Positions 10,181 to 21,982 are shown, numbered from the stretch's first letter. The stretch is 64,000 nucleotides of DNA from Calamus simplicifolius (GCA_900491605.1 UESW01003882.1:1324579-1388578); one strand, 5' to 3'. The notes: generated from the letters alone by a model not told the origin. Numbers and translations are program-made.

Positions 10181-10677
10181 TGATTATAAAAACATTGAGT
10201 ATATGCATAGTATTCTTAAATTAAAATTTTCAAGGAAGTGATCCTCACAAGTAAGCTCCCCCTGAATAAGGTAGCTCCCCCTATGAAGTTCAAATTATCA
10301 ATTGTTCTTCCTTTGATACTTAAGATTTCAATTTCAAACAATTCTAATCAATAACCAATTAACTCAACAATAAAAATCAACTAATCAATGCATATACGAC
10401 ATAACTTTCTCCCCCTTTTTTGTAATCAACAAAAAGAAAAGAAAGTTAAGTCAAAAGATAAAATTGATAGATCAAAAGATAATTTCATTTCATCAAAAGT
10501 ATTACAAAAAAAACTTTCATTACATCTTCATCAACTTTCATTAATCAACTTTCATTACATCAAAATTTCATTACATCAAAATTCATTACATCATTACATA
10601 AATCAAAAATTCTTCTAATATTCTTGTTAAATGATCTACAATCTTTGCATTCCATCACATTGAAGCTACATAGTCTT

Positions 10678-11948
10678 TTAGTCTTTCATCAACAAATGTG
10701 CAAGCAGTGATAATTTTATCTTGAAGCTCGGCATTGCACTTTGAATAAGTTCAGAATCTCCACAATCTTTAAGTTCTTCAAAGATGTTCTTCAAATCACC
10801 ACTTAAAGATCCAGCAGAAGAGCTAAGAGTTGATTCAATTTTGGCAATCCGATCATCTAAGGAATAAAGTGTTTCTTTAAGATTCATAAATTTATTGTCA
10901 AACTCAGTCTTCCATCCTTCTGAGCAGCAAAAACTTTTAAGTTGCTCCATTTGAAGGTCTGAAAATCCACTGAGAAGTGATGGTGATGAATCATGGGGGC
11001 AGGAGCAGGAGCAGGAACAGGACTCCTAGGCTGTGGAGAGGAACCCTCATAGATGGACCAGCCTCACAAGGTCAGAATGTCTAGGCTCAGGGGCTCTCTC
11101 ATCCAAGTTCCCTTTCCTTTCCCATGCCATTCACTTTAACAAATCCCATCCGATGCAAAGTGGCCAAACTATAATAGTGTGTCTCAGGTTCTTGGAGGGT
11201 TCATTCTCCAAAATTACAACCCCTTGGCTTCTGAATACCATAGTTAAACCATGCCATAGGGTAGTGATGATCTTCTCTTTCCTCCAGCCTCGGCCATATA
11301 AAATATCATCATAGCAGCTAGATTAATGGGCTGACCGGTCAAACACTGTCCATCACAACAATGTCCCGCTCGGAGACATACTCAAACGTCCGGTCTTTGG
11401 AAACAAAATTCTGCTGCAAATGTTGTGTAATAATCTTAATTCCAAGGGCAACTGATTAGCCCTAATTTCCTCAAATTCTGTAACTCTCTCCCTAACATCC
11501 TTGATAGGGCCGCTGATCTATCACTGTGCATGTCAGCTGCTAATCCGTAATGGGGATGCTAGGAGGTTTCCTAATTTTGAAATGTAAGATGAATCCTTTT
11601 CCTCTAACAGAGCTTACTAAACCACCATCACCTCTAGCCAAATTAAAGTAAAATTCTTTTACTAGGCTGGGTAAGTAGGAACATCAAGAGAACAACTTAT
11701 CCCATCCAAGCTCCTTAAGTTGCCTACCAATCGAAAAACCCTCGGATTCAAATAGGTCAAAATCAACTTTTCTACCCATTGTGATTACCCTCCCTGCTAG
11801 GGTATCTACCTGAGGTGAAGTGGTGTTGGGATTGTCTGAATCGGTGGAGGAATCCTCGCTTGGAGACGGCTCGCGACGGGTCGCCTCACGGAGCTTTCCC
11901 GGTCACCACGGCGCTCCAATCACCGAACCTCTCCTCTTAGGGTGCCAT
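10678..11948 (-). pseudogene. Third ORF of Sirevirus B, decayed 'putative plant transposon protein' type
   Basis: Starting at ATG 11948 on the minus strand, broken frames read MAPKRRGSVIGAPW, then a Ser/Thr/Pro-rich stretch, then KVDFDLFESEGFSIGRQLKE and LARGDGGLVSSVRGKGFIL, and later FEYVSERDIVVM. I recognise this as the domain often labelled putative plant transposon protein, found in ORFs downstream of pol in some Sirevirus-like elements. The end, 10950-10678, is open for 90 residues and has a heptad-like pattern (FMNLKETLYSLDDRIAKIES) suggestive of a coiled coil. Numerous stops and shifts interrupt the middle. The role of this ORF is unknown; it occupies the place of the 'envelope-like' ORF. 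Confidence 0.65.
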
Positions 11949-12046
11949 TGGATCCTTAGGAAAGCTTGAGGATGTGGAATTAGAGATGGGGAGTTTTGGA
12001 AGAGTTTTGGAGAGTTTGGTGGAGGATTCGAAAGTTATGAAATGAC

Positions 12047-12247
12047 GAGGTGTCGACTCTGCCCTAATAAATCATTTTGGAATCCCAGGTGTCGACTCCC
12101 GCAAAGTCGGGTGTCGACTCCAAATCGCTAACACAGTCAGCGCTCGAACTGGAGTCGGCTCCACTTATACGGGTGTCGGCTCCAAGGTCAGGGACCGAGA
12201 GCGACACAGTCAGAGGTGTCGACTCCTCATTCTGAGGTGTCGACTCC
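12047..12247 (-). repeat. Internal GTCGACTCC / GTCGGCTCC cluster between pol and ORF3 of B
   Basis: Seven copies of the LTR repeat motif lie in 201 bp outside the LTRs: five with GTCGAC and two with GTCGGC. Mostly they are GGTGTCGACTCC. They sit between the end of RNase H and the start of the third ORF. Confidence 0.8.
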
Positions 12248-12424
12248 AATGACAGTTTCAGAGAAAAATAATTGAGATTCAAATCTGAAACTTGTCAAAA
12301 TAAATTTATAAAATTTGATAAAATTTTGGAGTATTAAGAATCAAATAGCTCAGATGACTAGATAATTTGTCCTTAAAATTATGAAAGGAATATCAAGAAA
12401 TTAATAGATCTAGAAAGTCATTCC

Positions 12425-12987
12425 TTAAGTATCAAAATCAATCCAAAGGGTCACATATCCTAATTCACCTCTAAGATAACAAAATCTCTCTTCACTCAAA
12501 GGTTTTGTAAATATATCAGCTAATTGTTCTTCAGTATTAACATATTCAAGACAAATTTCATTATTAGCTACATGTTCTCTTATAAAATGATATCTAATTT
12601 CAATGTGTTTTGTTCTTGAATGTTGAATTGGATTTTTAGTTAGATTTATTGCACTTGTGTTATCACATCTAATTGGAGTTTTATCAAGTGTTATGCCATA
12701 ATCTTCAAGTTGTCTCTTAATCCAAAGGATTTGAGCACAGCAACTTCCAGCTGCAACATATTCTGCTTCAGCAGTAGATAATGCAACCGAATTTTGCTTT
12801 TTGCTAAACCAAGAGATTAAGTTACTACCTAAGAATTGACATGCTCCACTTGTGCTTTTTCTATCTAATTTACATCCAGCATAGTCAGAATCAGAATATG
12901 CAATCAAGTTTAATGTTGAGTCTCTAGAATACCATAAACCTACATTTTTAGTTCCACTTAAATATCTTAAATTCTTTTTACAGCAAT
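12425..12987 (-). pseudogene. pol: Sirevirus B pol, RNase H part (split from the rest by frameshift)
   Basis: The open stretch 12907-12425 begins AYSDSDYAGC (first catalytic Asp), then KSTSGACQFLG, STAEAEYVAA (Glu) and RCDNTSAINLTKNP (Asp), ending IFTKPLSEERF, which is the normal end of copia pol. It is separated from the 858-residue frame to its right by a frameshift between about 12987 and 12910. Confidence 0.9.
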
Positions 12988-15563
12988 TAAGTGAGATTCT
13001 TTAGGTTCAGATTGAAATCTAGCGCATAGACATACAGCAAACATATATCTGGTCTACTAGCTGTTAAGTAAAGAAGAGATCCGATCATACCTCTGTAATA
13101 TTTTTGATCTACTTTCTTACCATCTTCATCTTTGTCCAATTTGCATGAAGGACTCATAGGAGTTCCAAGTGGTTTGATTGACTCCATTCCAAACTTCTTG
13201 AGCAGTTCTTTTGTGTATTTGGCTTGATTGATGAAAATTCCTTCTTTGCTTTGTTTGATTTGAAGTCCTAGGAAGAAGTTGAGTTCTCCCATCATGCTCA
13301 TTTCAAACTCACCCTGCATCAACTTAGCAAATTCTTGACATAACAAATTGTTAGTAGCACCGAATACAATATCATCAACATATATTTGTACTACTAATAA
13401 ATCCTTGTCTTTTCTTTTCAAAAATAGTGTTTTATCAACATTTCCTCTTACAAAATCATTTTCAATCAGAAATTTACTTAATCTTTCATACCAAGCTCTA
13501 GGTGCTTGTTTTAAACCATATAGTGCTTTGTGTAATTTAAAAACATGATTTGGAAATTCATGATCTTCAAAACCAGGTGGTTGTTCAACAAAAACTTCCT
13601 CATTTATAAATCCATTTAAAAATGCACTTTTAACATCCATTTGAAATAAATTGATATGCATATGACATGCAAATGCAAGTAATAATCTAATTGCTTCAAG
13701 TCTAGCTACAGGTGCAAAAGTTTCATCAAAATCAATTCCTTCTTCTTGATTATATCCTTTTGCAACTAATCTAGCTTTGTTTCTAATTACTATGCCATTT
13801 TCGTCTAATTTATTTCTAAATACCCATTTTGATCCTATAACAGAATGATCTTTAGGTCTATCTACAAGAGTCCAAACATTATTTCTAGTAAATTGATTTA
13901 ATTCTTCTTGCATAGCTAACATCCAATTATTATCTTTTTCTGCTTCTTCAATAGTTTTAGGTTCAATTTGAGATACAAATGCAAGATGATTATTGATGTT
14001 TCTCATTGATGATCTAGTTCTTACTCCTTGAGATGGATCACCTATAATTAATTCTCTTGGATGACCATAGGCATATCTCCAATCTCTAGGTAGATCTATA
14101 TCATTATGATTTGCATCAACAACATCAACACTAGGAGAATCATTATCTTTAGCTTCTTGTTCATGATCTGAAGATACATCTATATTCAATTTTTCAATAT
14201 CTCTTTCTAGAATGTTTGTATCTTCCTCATCATCAATCTTTTCAGAACTTGATGCTAAAGATTCATCAAAAATTACATGAATAGATTCTTCTACAACTAA
14301 GTTTCTCTTGTTAAATACTCTATAGGCTTTACTAGATGTTGAATATCCTAAGAAAATGCCTTCATCAGATTTTGCATCAAATTTTCCTAGATTATCTTTG
14401 CCATTATTATGAATGAAACACTTACAACCAAATGCATGAAAATAACTTATGTTTGGTTTTCTATTATTCCATAGTTCATAAGGTGTTTTCTTAATGATTG
14501 GCCTAATTAGAGCTCTATTAAGAATGTAGCATGCCGTGTTTATAGCTTCCGCCCAAAAGTATTTTGGTAGGTTGCTTTCACATAGCATGGTACGGGCCAT
14601 GTCTTCTAAGGTTCTATTTTTCCTTTCAACTACTCCATTTTGTTGCGGTGTTCTAGGTGCAGAAAAATTATGATGAATGCCATTTTCTATGCAAAAGTTT
14701 TCAAATAAATGATTTTCAAATTCAGTGCCATGATCACTTCTTAGAGACACTATGGTGTTGTTTTTCTCATTTGTGACCTTCTTGAAGAATTTCAGAAATA
14801 ATGGAAAGGTCTCATCCTTATGAGCTAAAAACAATACCCAAGTGTATCTAGAATAATCATCTACAATCACAAGACCATATTTCTTTCCTCCTAGACTTGT
14901 GGTTCTAGTAGGTCCAAAAAGATCCATGTGAAGTAGTTCAAGAGGCCTAGAAGTGGAAACAATATTTTTAGTTTTGAAAGAATTTCTAGTTTGTTTTCCA
15001 AATTGACATGCATCACAAATTTTGTTATTTTCAAAATCTAGTTGTGGAAGTCCTTTTACTAAATCCATTCTAATTAATTTTGAAATAAGGTGTGTGCTTG
15101 CATGACCTAATCTACGATGCCACAACCAACCAATCTCATTCATATTAGCATTATTAGCAACTAAGCAATGATTACTAGTAGACAAATTGTCTAAATCAAT
15201 CAAGTATACATTGCCATTTCTATTTCCAATAAAAATAATGCTATTATCAATGGGATTAGAAACTGTGCATATAGAAGATTCAAATGATACTTTAAAACCT
15301 TTATCACATAATTGACTAATGCTAATTAAATTATGTTTTAAACCATTAACATATAAGACATTTTCAATATATGTGGAGGGAGTTATTTGAATGTTACCAA
15401 ACCCCAAGATTTGGCCTTTGCCATTATCACCAAATGTAACTACTCCTCCTCTTTTGCTTTCAAGGGTGATGAATTGATCCTTGTCACCCGTCATGTGCCT
15501 TGAGCAGCCGCTATCGAGATACCACTTTCGCTTTGATCTTTTGGCCGCAAGACACTCCTGCAA
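12987..15563 (-). pseudogene. pol: Sirevirus B pol: protease, integrase and reverse transcriptase (long open frame)
   Basis: An 858-residue open frame. The protease active site is WYLDSGCSRHMTGD near residues 15-28. GAG-pre-integrase and zinc module: HRRLGHASTHLISK and CDACQFGK. Integrase core: LLHMDLFGP (D), SLRSDHGTEF (D), NGVVERKNRTL (E), the DD35E triad. The linker has the usual FGCKCFIHN and EGIFLGYS. Reverse transcriptase: WVFRNKLDENG, ARLVAKGYNQEEGIDF, FQMDVKSAFLNG, and catalytic YVDDIVFGA. It breaks near the RNase H boundary, so the full enzyme is not encoded. A stop (TAA near 15572) separates it from the gag tail, as is common in Sireviruses. Confidence 0.93.
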
Positions 15564-15564
15564 A

Positions 15565-17199
15565 AATAATTAAGTCTTATATTTAGGTACCCAAGCCTTC
15601 TTGGGTCCTTCATGGTTAGTAGCATAAAAGATTGTTCCTTTGGGAACCCATATTTTCTTTCCTTTATATTAAATTCTTGTTAATTTTCTTAAAATTGCAT
15701 TCAAAAACTTTATGTCCTTTCTTGTTACAGTAATGACATGTAACATTATCATTGTTTTGTTCCTTTCTAAAAAAGTTTTTGACAAATTTTTGTTTTAAGT
15801 TAGGTCTATAACCTAAACCAGCCTTATCATATATGCTCTTTGATTACTTAACAATAAATTAAGTTTTTCAGAACTATAAGTAAATTTATCAACAATATTT
15901 TATATTTATCAACTTCCTTCTTTAATTTATCATTTTCATTGAAATTGATTCTTTTCTTTTGTCAAATTTCATTTTCAGATTTCAGCATTTTAATTTCATT
16001 AGTAAGATTTCTTTTTCTTTATAAAGTTTATCATTTTTCAAAGACTTGTATTTCTTTTTCAAAATTTTAAAATCACCAACAAGTTCATTAAAAGCATCAA
16101 ATAATTCATCAAAAGCAAAATCATCACAAGGGTTTTCAGAACTTACCTCATCATCGTCGTTTGCCATAAAGCAAATGTTTGCAACTTCCTTTTGTTCTTC
16201 CTCTGAAGAGGATTCATCACTATCACTCCAGTTGCAACATAGGCTTTCTTCTTCTTCTTGAAAGTCTTTTTCAGTTGAGGACAATCATATCTAAATGCCC
16301 CGGTTTCTTACATTCATAGCAAATCAAGGGCTCTTTCTCTTTGTCCTTGTCCTTTCTTTTTCTTTTTCTCCTTCCATCTTAGCTCCAAATTTCTTTTTGT
16401 GGAAGGGTTCTTTCTCTCATGAATTTTTTGAATTTTCTTGCTAGAAGAGCTGTCTCATCATCATCATCATCACTATCACTGCAGCTCTCCTCACTTTCAG
16501 CAGCCTTAAGAGCTATGGTCTTTTTTTTTGACTTCCTCCTCTTGATGTTGCTTCATGGTCAATTCATGGGTCATTAGGGATCCTAGAAGCTCCTCTAAGG
16601 GTAAGTGTTGAGGTCCTTTGCTTCTTGGATTGCTGTCACCTTCGCTTCCCACGTCCTTGGAAGTGACCTGAGAATTTTGCGAACAAGTTCAGAGTTAGAT
16701 ATGTTTTGCCTAAACTTTTCAAACCATTTACAATATCAGTAAATCTAGTGTACATGCATGCTATAGTTTCAGTTTGTTCCATGCTAAATAATTCATATTT
16801 ATGAACAAGAATATTTATTTTAGATTCTTTTACTTGATTGTACCCTCATGGGTAACCTCTAATCTATCCCAAATCTCTTTTGCGGAATTACATGTAGAGA
16901 TTCTATTAAATTCATTAGCATCTAAAGAACAATATAAGACATTCATGGCCTTAGCATTGAGCTGTGCCATTTTCCTATCATTATCATTCCAATCCCTTTC
17001 GGGCTTTAGGAACAATAGTGCCATCAACAATGTGTGTGGGTGTACTAGGTCCATTAGTTATAACACCCCACAATTCATAATCAGAAGCTTGAATGAATAT
17101 CCTCATTCTTGCTTTCCAATATGAATAGTTGGAACCATTAAATAAGGGAGGTCTATTCGTAGAATGACCTTCGGCAAATGATCCAACATGAGCTGCCAT
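15565..17199 (-). pseudogene. gag: Sirevirus B gag, decayed
   Basis: ATG at 17199 begins MAAHVGSFAEGHSTNRPPLF, then FNGSNYSYWKARMRIFI, the typical Sirevirus capsid start. A frameshift near 16995 leads to KMAQLNAKAMNVLYCSLDA (about 16960). A CCHC knuckle remnant (CYECKKPGHL) lies at about 16290-16320 and is cut by a frameshift. Next is an acidic Ser/Glu-rich stretch (WSDSDESSSEEE) and a Lys-rich coiled-coil tail ending near 15982. KKAWVPKYKT followed by a stop marks the gag-pol junction at about 15570. Confidence 0.82.
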
Positions 17200-17246
17200 T
17201 TGGATCTTTAGCTCTTGATCGTGTGATCAAAATCTAATGAGCACTT

Positions 17247-17258
17247 GCTCTGATACCA
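17247..17258 (-). promoter_or_regulatory. Primer-binding site of Sirevirus B (initiator tRNA-Met)
   Basis: On the minus strand TGGTATCAGAGC lies two bases downstream of the 5' LTR end. It confirms minus orientation and that 17261-18702 is the 5' LTR. Confidence 0.9.
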
Positions 17259-18080
17259 ATTGTTGGCCCAGATGGCAACCCAAGAGGGGGGGTGAATTGG
17301 GTTCTTTAAAAAATTTAACCTTTTAAAAATTTGCTTAAGATGAATGAAAGTAAATGCAATGCAAATATAAAGCACAATCAATGAGATAGAGATAGAGATA
17401 ATGAAGCACGGCAAACACAAAGATTTTATAGTGGTTCGGTGTATCCAACACCTACGTCCACTCCCAAGATCCACTTGGGTCCACACTATAATCTCCTCGA
17501 TTACAGCCGAGTTGTTTTACAAGAGCACAACCCAAACTTGTTGTTTTACCCGGGATCACAACGAACCCAGCCGGTTTTTCGGGCTCACCAGCACACAACC
17601 CTAAACTCAAGCTAATCTAGCTTGACCCGAGGTTAACAACCTCCACTAGTTCAATCCCTTGATTGAACTAGGCACAAACAAAAAAGAATGTTTTTCAAAG
17701 ATACACAGCTCCTCAATGAGCAAATATTCAAAATAAAGTAAACAAGTTTAGAAAAGCCTGATTTGGAAGTTGATTTGGCTTTGAGCTTTTCTTCTTTTCC
17801 TTCTTTCTCCCTTTGGAATGATGAATCAAGCCTCAGCTTTAATCCCTCACAGTCGTTGCAGTTGAGAAGATTGGAAATGGAAGAAACGGAGCTTTTTCTT
17901 CAATTTGGGAAATCCACCGATTTTTGATTTGGGCGCCTTGGATTCCTCTTTGAGCTTTTTGGAGTGGAAGGATTTGAGTTTGAATGCTTTTCTCTTGAGA
18001 TTCAGGCTCAGGCTTTCTCGGATTTTTGATTTGAAATTTTTCTATTTTTTCTCTCTCTTTTTCAAACGGGTGTTTTCCCC

Positions 18081-18089
18081 TTTTTATAG
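18081..18089 (-). promoter_or_regulatory. TATA box of the 5' LTR of B
   Basis: On the minus strand CTATAAAAA is followed by GGGGAAAAC. It is the best core promoter in the LTR and lies about 140 bp downstream of the array at 18230-18537. Confidence 0.65.
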
Positions 18090-18229
18090 ATTTCTTTTAA
18101 TCCATTTTGGGAAGAAACTAGCCGTTGGAGTGTACCTGGAAACAAAATATATCCGTTAGAAATTAGGTAAAAAGGAAATATTACCGTTAGAGCTGATCTG
18201 GCATTTTAAATTTTCGTCCCAGTCAGGTT

Positions 18230-18537
18230 GGAGTCGGCTCCAACTTTTCAGGTGTCGGCTCCAGATCGTTTTCCAAAAATAGAAATTTCCGAGTTCGTTG
18301 AGGAGTCGGCTCCAAAAAGTAAGTGTCGGCTCGCCATCGTCAGGTGTCGGCTCCCGAATACTGTGTGTCGGCTCCAGGATGCTCAAAAAATCAACGTTCT
18401 GTCCCCGCATCGGAGTCGGCTCCAGACACTGTAAGTGTCGACTCCGAAACTCTGGGTGTCGGCTCCGGACCGTATCAAAAATCAGATTAAAATTGAATGG
18501 CCATGGGGTCGGCTCCAGATTTCTAGGTGTCGACTCC
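18230..18537 (-). promoter_or_regulatory. GTCGGCTCC / GTCGACTCC repeat array upstream of the TATA box in the 5' LTR of B
   Basis: Eleven motif copies in 308 bp: nine with GTCGGC (GCCGAC on the element strand) and two with GTCGAC. Flanking bases are usually GGTGT or GGAG on the left and TCC on the right, with 15-40 bp spacers of unrelated sequence, so these are dispersed sites and not a simple tandem. They occupy about -140 to -450 relative to the TATA box, where enhancer elements of an LTR promoter are expected. Confidence 0.8.
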
Positions 18538-18702
18538 AAGCTCTGAAACTTTGAAATCTGATTTGCATTTGATTCAAAACATTTCTTAATTCCTTTAAAT
18601 TGATCAAATAAATTTAAGTCCTGAAACACTTATAAAATCCATTAGTAATCAAATAAATATACTCAATTCCTTTATTAATCATCAAAATTAATTGGATCAA
18701 CA

Positions 18703-19015
18703 CTCTCTCAATGGATCTTGATCTTCCTCTCGATGAACCTTGATTGAATGCTTCCAATCAATGAGCCATCGCACTCTGATGGTGTATGCCCTCAGGATGT
18801 GCTCTTGATCAGGGACCCAATGCCTCCGCTTATTTTTGGTTTTTCTTTCGATAACATTGTGTTGAAAGCCTTAGGAAGGGTCCCTATTTAAACTCAAATC
18901 CCTTCACCGCCTGCTCCCATCAAGCAGGCGTTCAACATTTAAGGGGCTGTTATCACTTATTAATTAGTGAAACGATAGTAATAAAATAGGACCATTAAAG
19001 CGACGGGTTATTACA
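18703..19015 (-). repeat. 3' LTR of copia A, proximal segment
   Basis: This resumes the LTR split by B and matches 25080-25390 (CTTGATTGAATGCTTCCAAT, CACTCTGATGGTGTATGCCC, ending GGGTTATTACA). The polypurine tract of element A follows directly. Confidence 0.92.
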
Positions 19016-19029
19016 TTCTCCACTTGGTC
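19016..19029 (-). promoter_or_regulatory. Polypurine tract of copia A
   Basis: On the minus strand this reads CCAAGTGGAGAA against the LTR start TGTAATAACC. Position and orientation agree with the pol frame. Confidence 0.75.
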
Positions 19030-19307
19030 CGTATATTTTATCAACACTGAACAAGAAACTAAATACATGAATCATAGCGATAGGTCCTCTATAATTGAGT
19101 ATTATCTTCTATGTATTACAATGCATTCAATTTCTTTACCACTATTCCAAATGTGACAACATAACATAATGAATAAACCATATGTTTATTCAGAGTCCAA
19201 AAGAAAAGTTTGTCATTTCTCAAAAGTCAAATAACGTGTACACCTGAATGAGAAATAAACAAATAATTGAAATAAGAGTTTCTTTGTACAAATTGTTATC
19301 CATACAA

Positions 19308-21982
19308 TTATATCATGGAACCAACTCCCATTCTTATCACATGATCCTTAAAATTCTTAATTGGCATGCCTTTAGTCAAAGGATCAGCTATCATCAATTC
19401 AGTGCTAACGTGTTCTATGACCACTTTATTTTCTTTAACACGTTCTCTTATGGCTAAATACTTAATGTCGATATGTTTACTTCGACTACCACTCTTATGG
19501 TTTTTAGCCAAAAATACAGCAGCTGAATTGTCACAGTACAGTTTAATTGGCCTAGCAATAGAGTCAACAATTCTAAGCCCTGAGATGAAACTCTTCAACC
19601 ATACACCTTGCGATGTAGCCTCAAAACAAGCAACGAACTCCGCTTCCATAGTAGAGGTAGCAGTCAAAGTCTGCTTTGCACTCCTCCATGATATGGCTCC
19701 ACCAGCTAACATAAATATAAATCCTGATGTTGATTTCCGAGAATCAACGCAGCCAGCAAAGTCCGAATCTGAGTAGCCCTCTATCTCCAAATGATCAGTT
19801 TGTCTATACATGAGCATGTAGTCCTTGGTCCCTTGAAGATACCTCATGACCTTTTTAGCAGCTCTCCAGTGGTCTAAACCTGGATTACTCTGATATCTTC
19901 CCAACATTCCTACTGCAAATGCAATGTCAGGTCTTGTGCAAACCTGAGCATACATTAGGCTTCCAACAGCTGAAGCATATGGAATGTTGTGCATCTGTTC
20001 CCGTTCAAGTTCATTTTTAGGGCACTGGTTCAAAGCGAACTTGTCACCCTTCACTATAGGTGCAACACTTGGTGAACAATTTTTCATCTGAAATCTCTCC
20101 AAGACTTTATTGATATAAGTTTCTTGAGACAATCCCAAAATGCCTCGAGATCTTTCTCTATGGATCTTAATGCCAATGACATAAGATGCCTCACTCATAT
20201 CTTTCATATCAAAATTTTTGGAGAGAAATTGTTTCACCTCATATAGCAACCCTTTATCATTGGTTGCAAGTAGAATGTCATCCACATATAGGACCAAGAA
20301 ACAAATTTTGCTCCCACTAACCTTCTGGTATATACATTGATCCATGATGTTCTCTTCAAAACCAAAGGAAGAGATCACATCATGAAATTTTAAATACCAC
20401 TGACGTGAGGCTTGTTTCAATCCATATATGGATTTCTTAAGCTTGCAAACCAAATGCTCACCATCACCAGAGGAAAATCCTTCAGGCTGTTTCATGTAAA
20501 CCTCTTCCTCTAGATCTCCATTAAGGAATGCGGTCTTCACATCCATTTGATGTAACTCAAAATCAAAATGAGCTACCAATGCCATAATTATTCGGAGAGA
20601 ATCTTTCTTGGATACAGGAGAAAATGTCTCCGTGTAGTCGATTCCTTCCCTCTGAGTGAATCCTTTGGCAACGAGTCTTGCTTTATATCTCTCAATGTTG
20701 CCTTGTGAGTCTTTCTTTATTTTAAAGATCCATCTACATCCAATGGCTTTTACACCATCAGGCAACTCAACAAGATCCCAGACTCGATTAGATGCCATAG
20801 ATTCCATCTCGTCCTTCATGGCATTGAACCACAAGTTTGATTCCTTAGAACTCATGGCTTGTGAAAACGTTTCAGGATCATTTTCGGCTCCAATGTTATA
20901 GTCAGATTCATGTAGATACACAACATAATCACTAGGAATTGCTGATTTCTTTATTCTAGTTGATCTTCTTAATGTTGTGTCAATGACCTCTTGAGGAGTA
21001 TCTTGCACAACTGATTGTTGATGAACAACATGATCTTCTAGATTACCATCAGCTTGTGAAATCTCAATGACTGGTTGTTGGGCACTTAATTGAGTTTGAG
21101 GAGTGCTATAAATAACAACCAATCCCTCACTTGAAGTGGAAGCTGGAATAACTGAATGATCTTTCTCAGAAGAAGCCAAATACTGAGATTGATCACTCCC
21201 ACTGATCAAGTCATTCTCAAGAAATTTTGCATTTCTTGATTCCACAATCCTAGTGCTGTGAGATGGACAATAAAATCTATAACCCTTGGACTTCTCAGCA
21301 TATCCAATAAAATATCCACTAATAGTCCTTGGGTCTAGTTTCTTTTCTTGTGGATTATAGACTCTTACTTCAGATGGGCATCCCCAAACACGTATATGTT
21401 GCAAACTTGGTTTCCAACCTTTAAATAACTCAAATGGCGTTTTGGAAACAGCCTTGGTTGGAACCCGATTTAATATATACGCAGCAGTTTTAAGAGCTTC
21501 AGTCCACAAGGATTTAGGTAAGTTGGAGCTGACAATCATGCTCCTTACCATGTCCAATAATGTCCGGTTTCTCCTTTCAGCTACACCGTTTTGGTCAGGA
21601 GACCCTGGCATGGTGTATTGTGCAACAATTCCATTTTCTTCAAGAAACCGAGCAAACGGACCAGGTGCTTGTCCATTCTCAGTGTATCTACCATAATATT
21701 CTCCACCTCTATCTGACCTCACGATTTTAATTTGCTTGCCGCATTGTTTCTCTACTTCTGCCTTAAATACCTTAAAGGCATCTAATGCTTCGTTCTTATT
21801 ATGAAGCAGGTAGAGATACATATATCGTGAATAGTCATCAATAAATGAGATGAAGTATCTCTGACCATACGAGTCCATATCTGGGCTACAGATATCCGTA
21901 TGTATGATCTCCAGTATTTCGAACTTCTCTTGGCATCTTTCTTGGACTTGTTGGTTTGCTTTCCCTTTATGCAGTCACACAA
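19308..21982 (-). pseudogene. pol: Copia A pol: integrase, reverse transcriptase, RNase H (856-residue open frame, truncated at its start)
   Basis: The open frame 21878-19308 starts inside the integrase core: YFISFIDDYSRYMYLYLL, KIVRSDRGGEY (second Asp) and NGVAERRNRTLLDMVRSM (Glu). The part carrying the first catalytic Asp is in another frame to 21982, so a frameshift lies near 21880. Reverse transcriptase: WIFKIKKDSQGN, ARLVAKGFTQREGIDY, HQMDVKTAFLNGDLEEEVY, catalytic YVDDILLATND. RNase H: GYSDSDFAGC, STMEAEFVACF, YCDNSAAVFLAKN, ending ADPLTKGM near the stop. RT and RNase H are continuous with no internal stop, better preserved than in any other element here. Confidence 0.93.

Larger units (their letters stand above)
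8709..18702 (-). mobile_element. Ty1/copia Sirevirus-type retrotransposon B nested in the LTR of element A
   Basis: LTRs at 8709-10164 and 17261-18702 both begin TGTTGG and end in CAACA, read on the plus strand. On the minus strand the order is 5' LTR, primer-binding site, gag, protease-integrase-RT-RNase H, a repeat cluster, a third ORF, polypurine tract, 3' LTR. Long LTRs, a polypurine tract with GGGGGAGAT abutting TGTTG, the protease motif WYLDSGCSRHMTGD and an extra ORF after pol are features of Sireviruses (Maximus/SIRE). The target duplication is imperfect (TTCTC left, CTCTC right). About 10 kb, with all coding parts damaged. Confidence 0.9.
17261..18702 (-). repeat. 5' LTR of Sirevirus B, 1442 bp
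   Basis: This is the near-copy of 8709-10164, with few substitutions and small indels. In element orientation U3 starts at 18702, followed by the repeat array (18537-18230), the TATA box (18089-18081), then R/U5 down to 17261. Confidence 0.93.

Noticed and set aside
18156..18629. 157-residue minus-strand frame with repeated LEPTP/LESTP words
   Set aside because: It translates the LTR promoter array, and the equivalent frame in the other LTR is disrupted. Not a protein gene.
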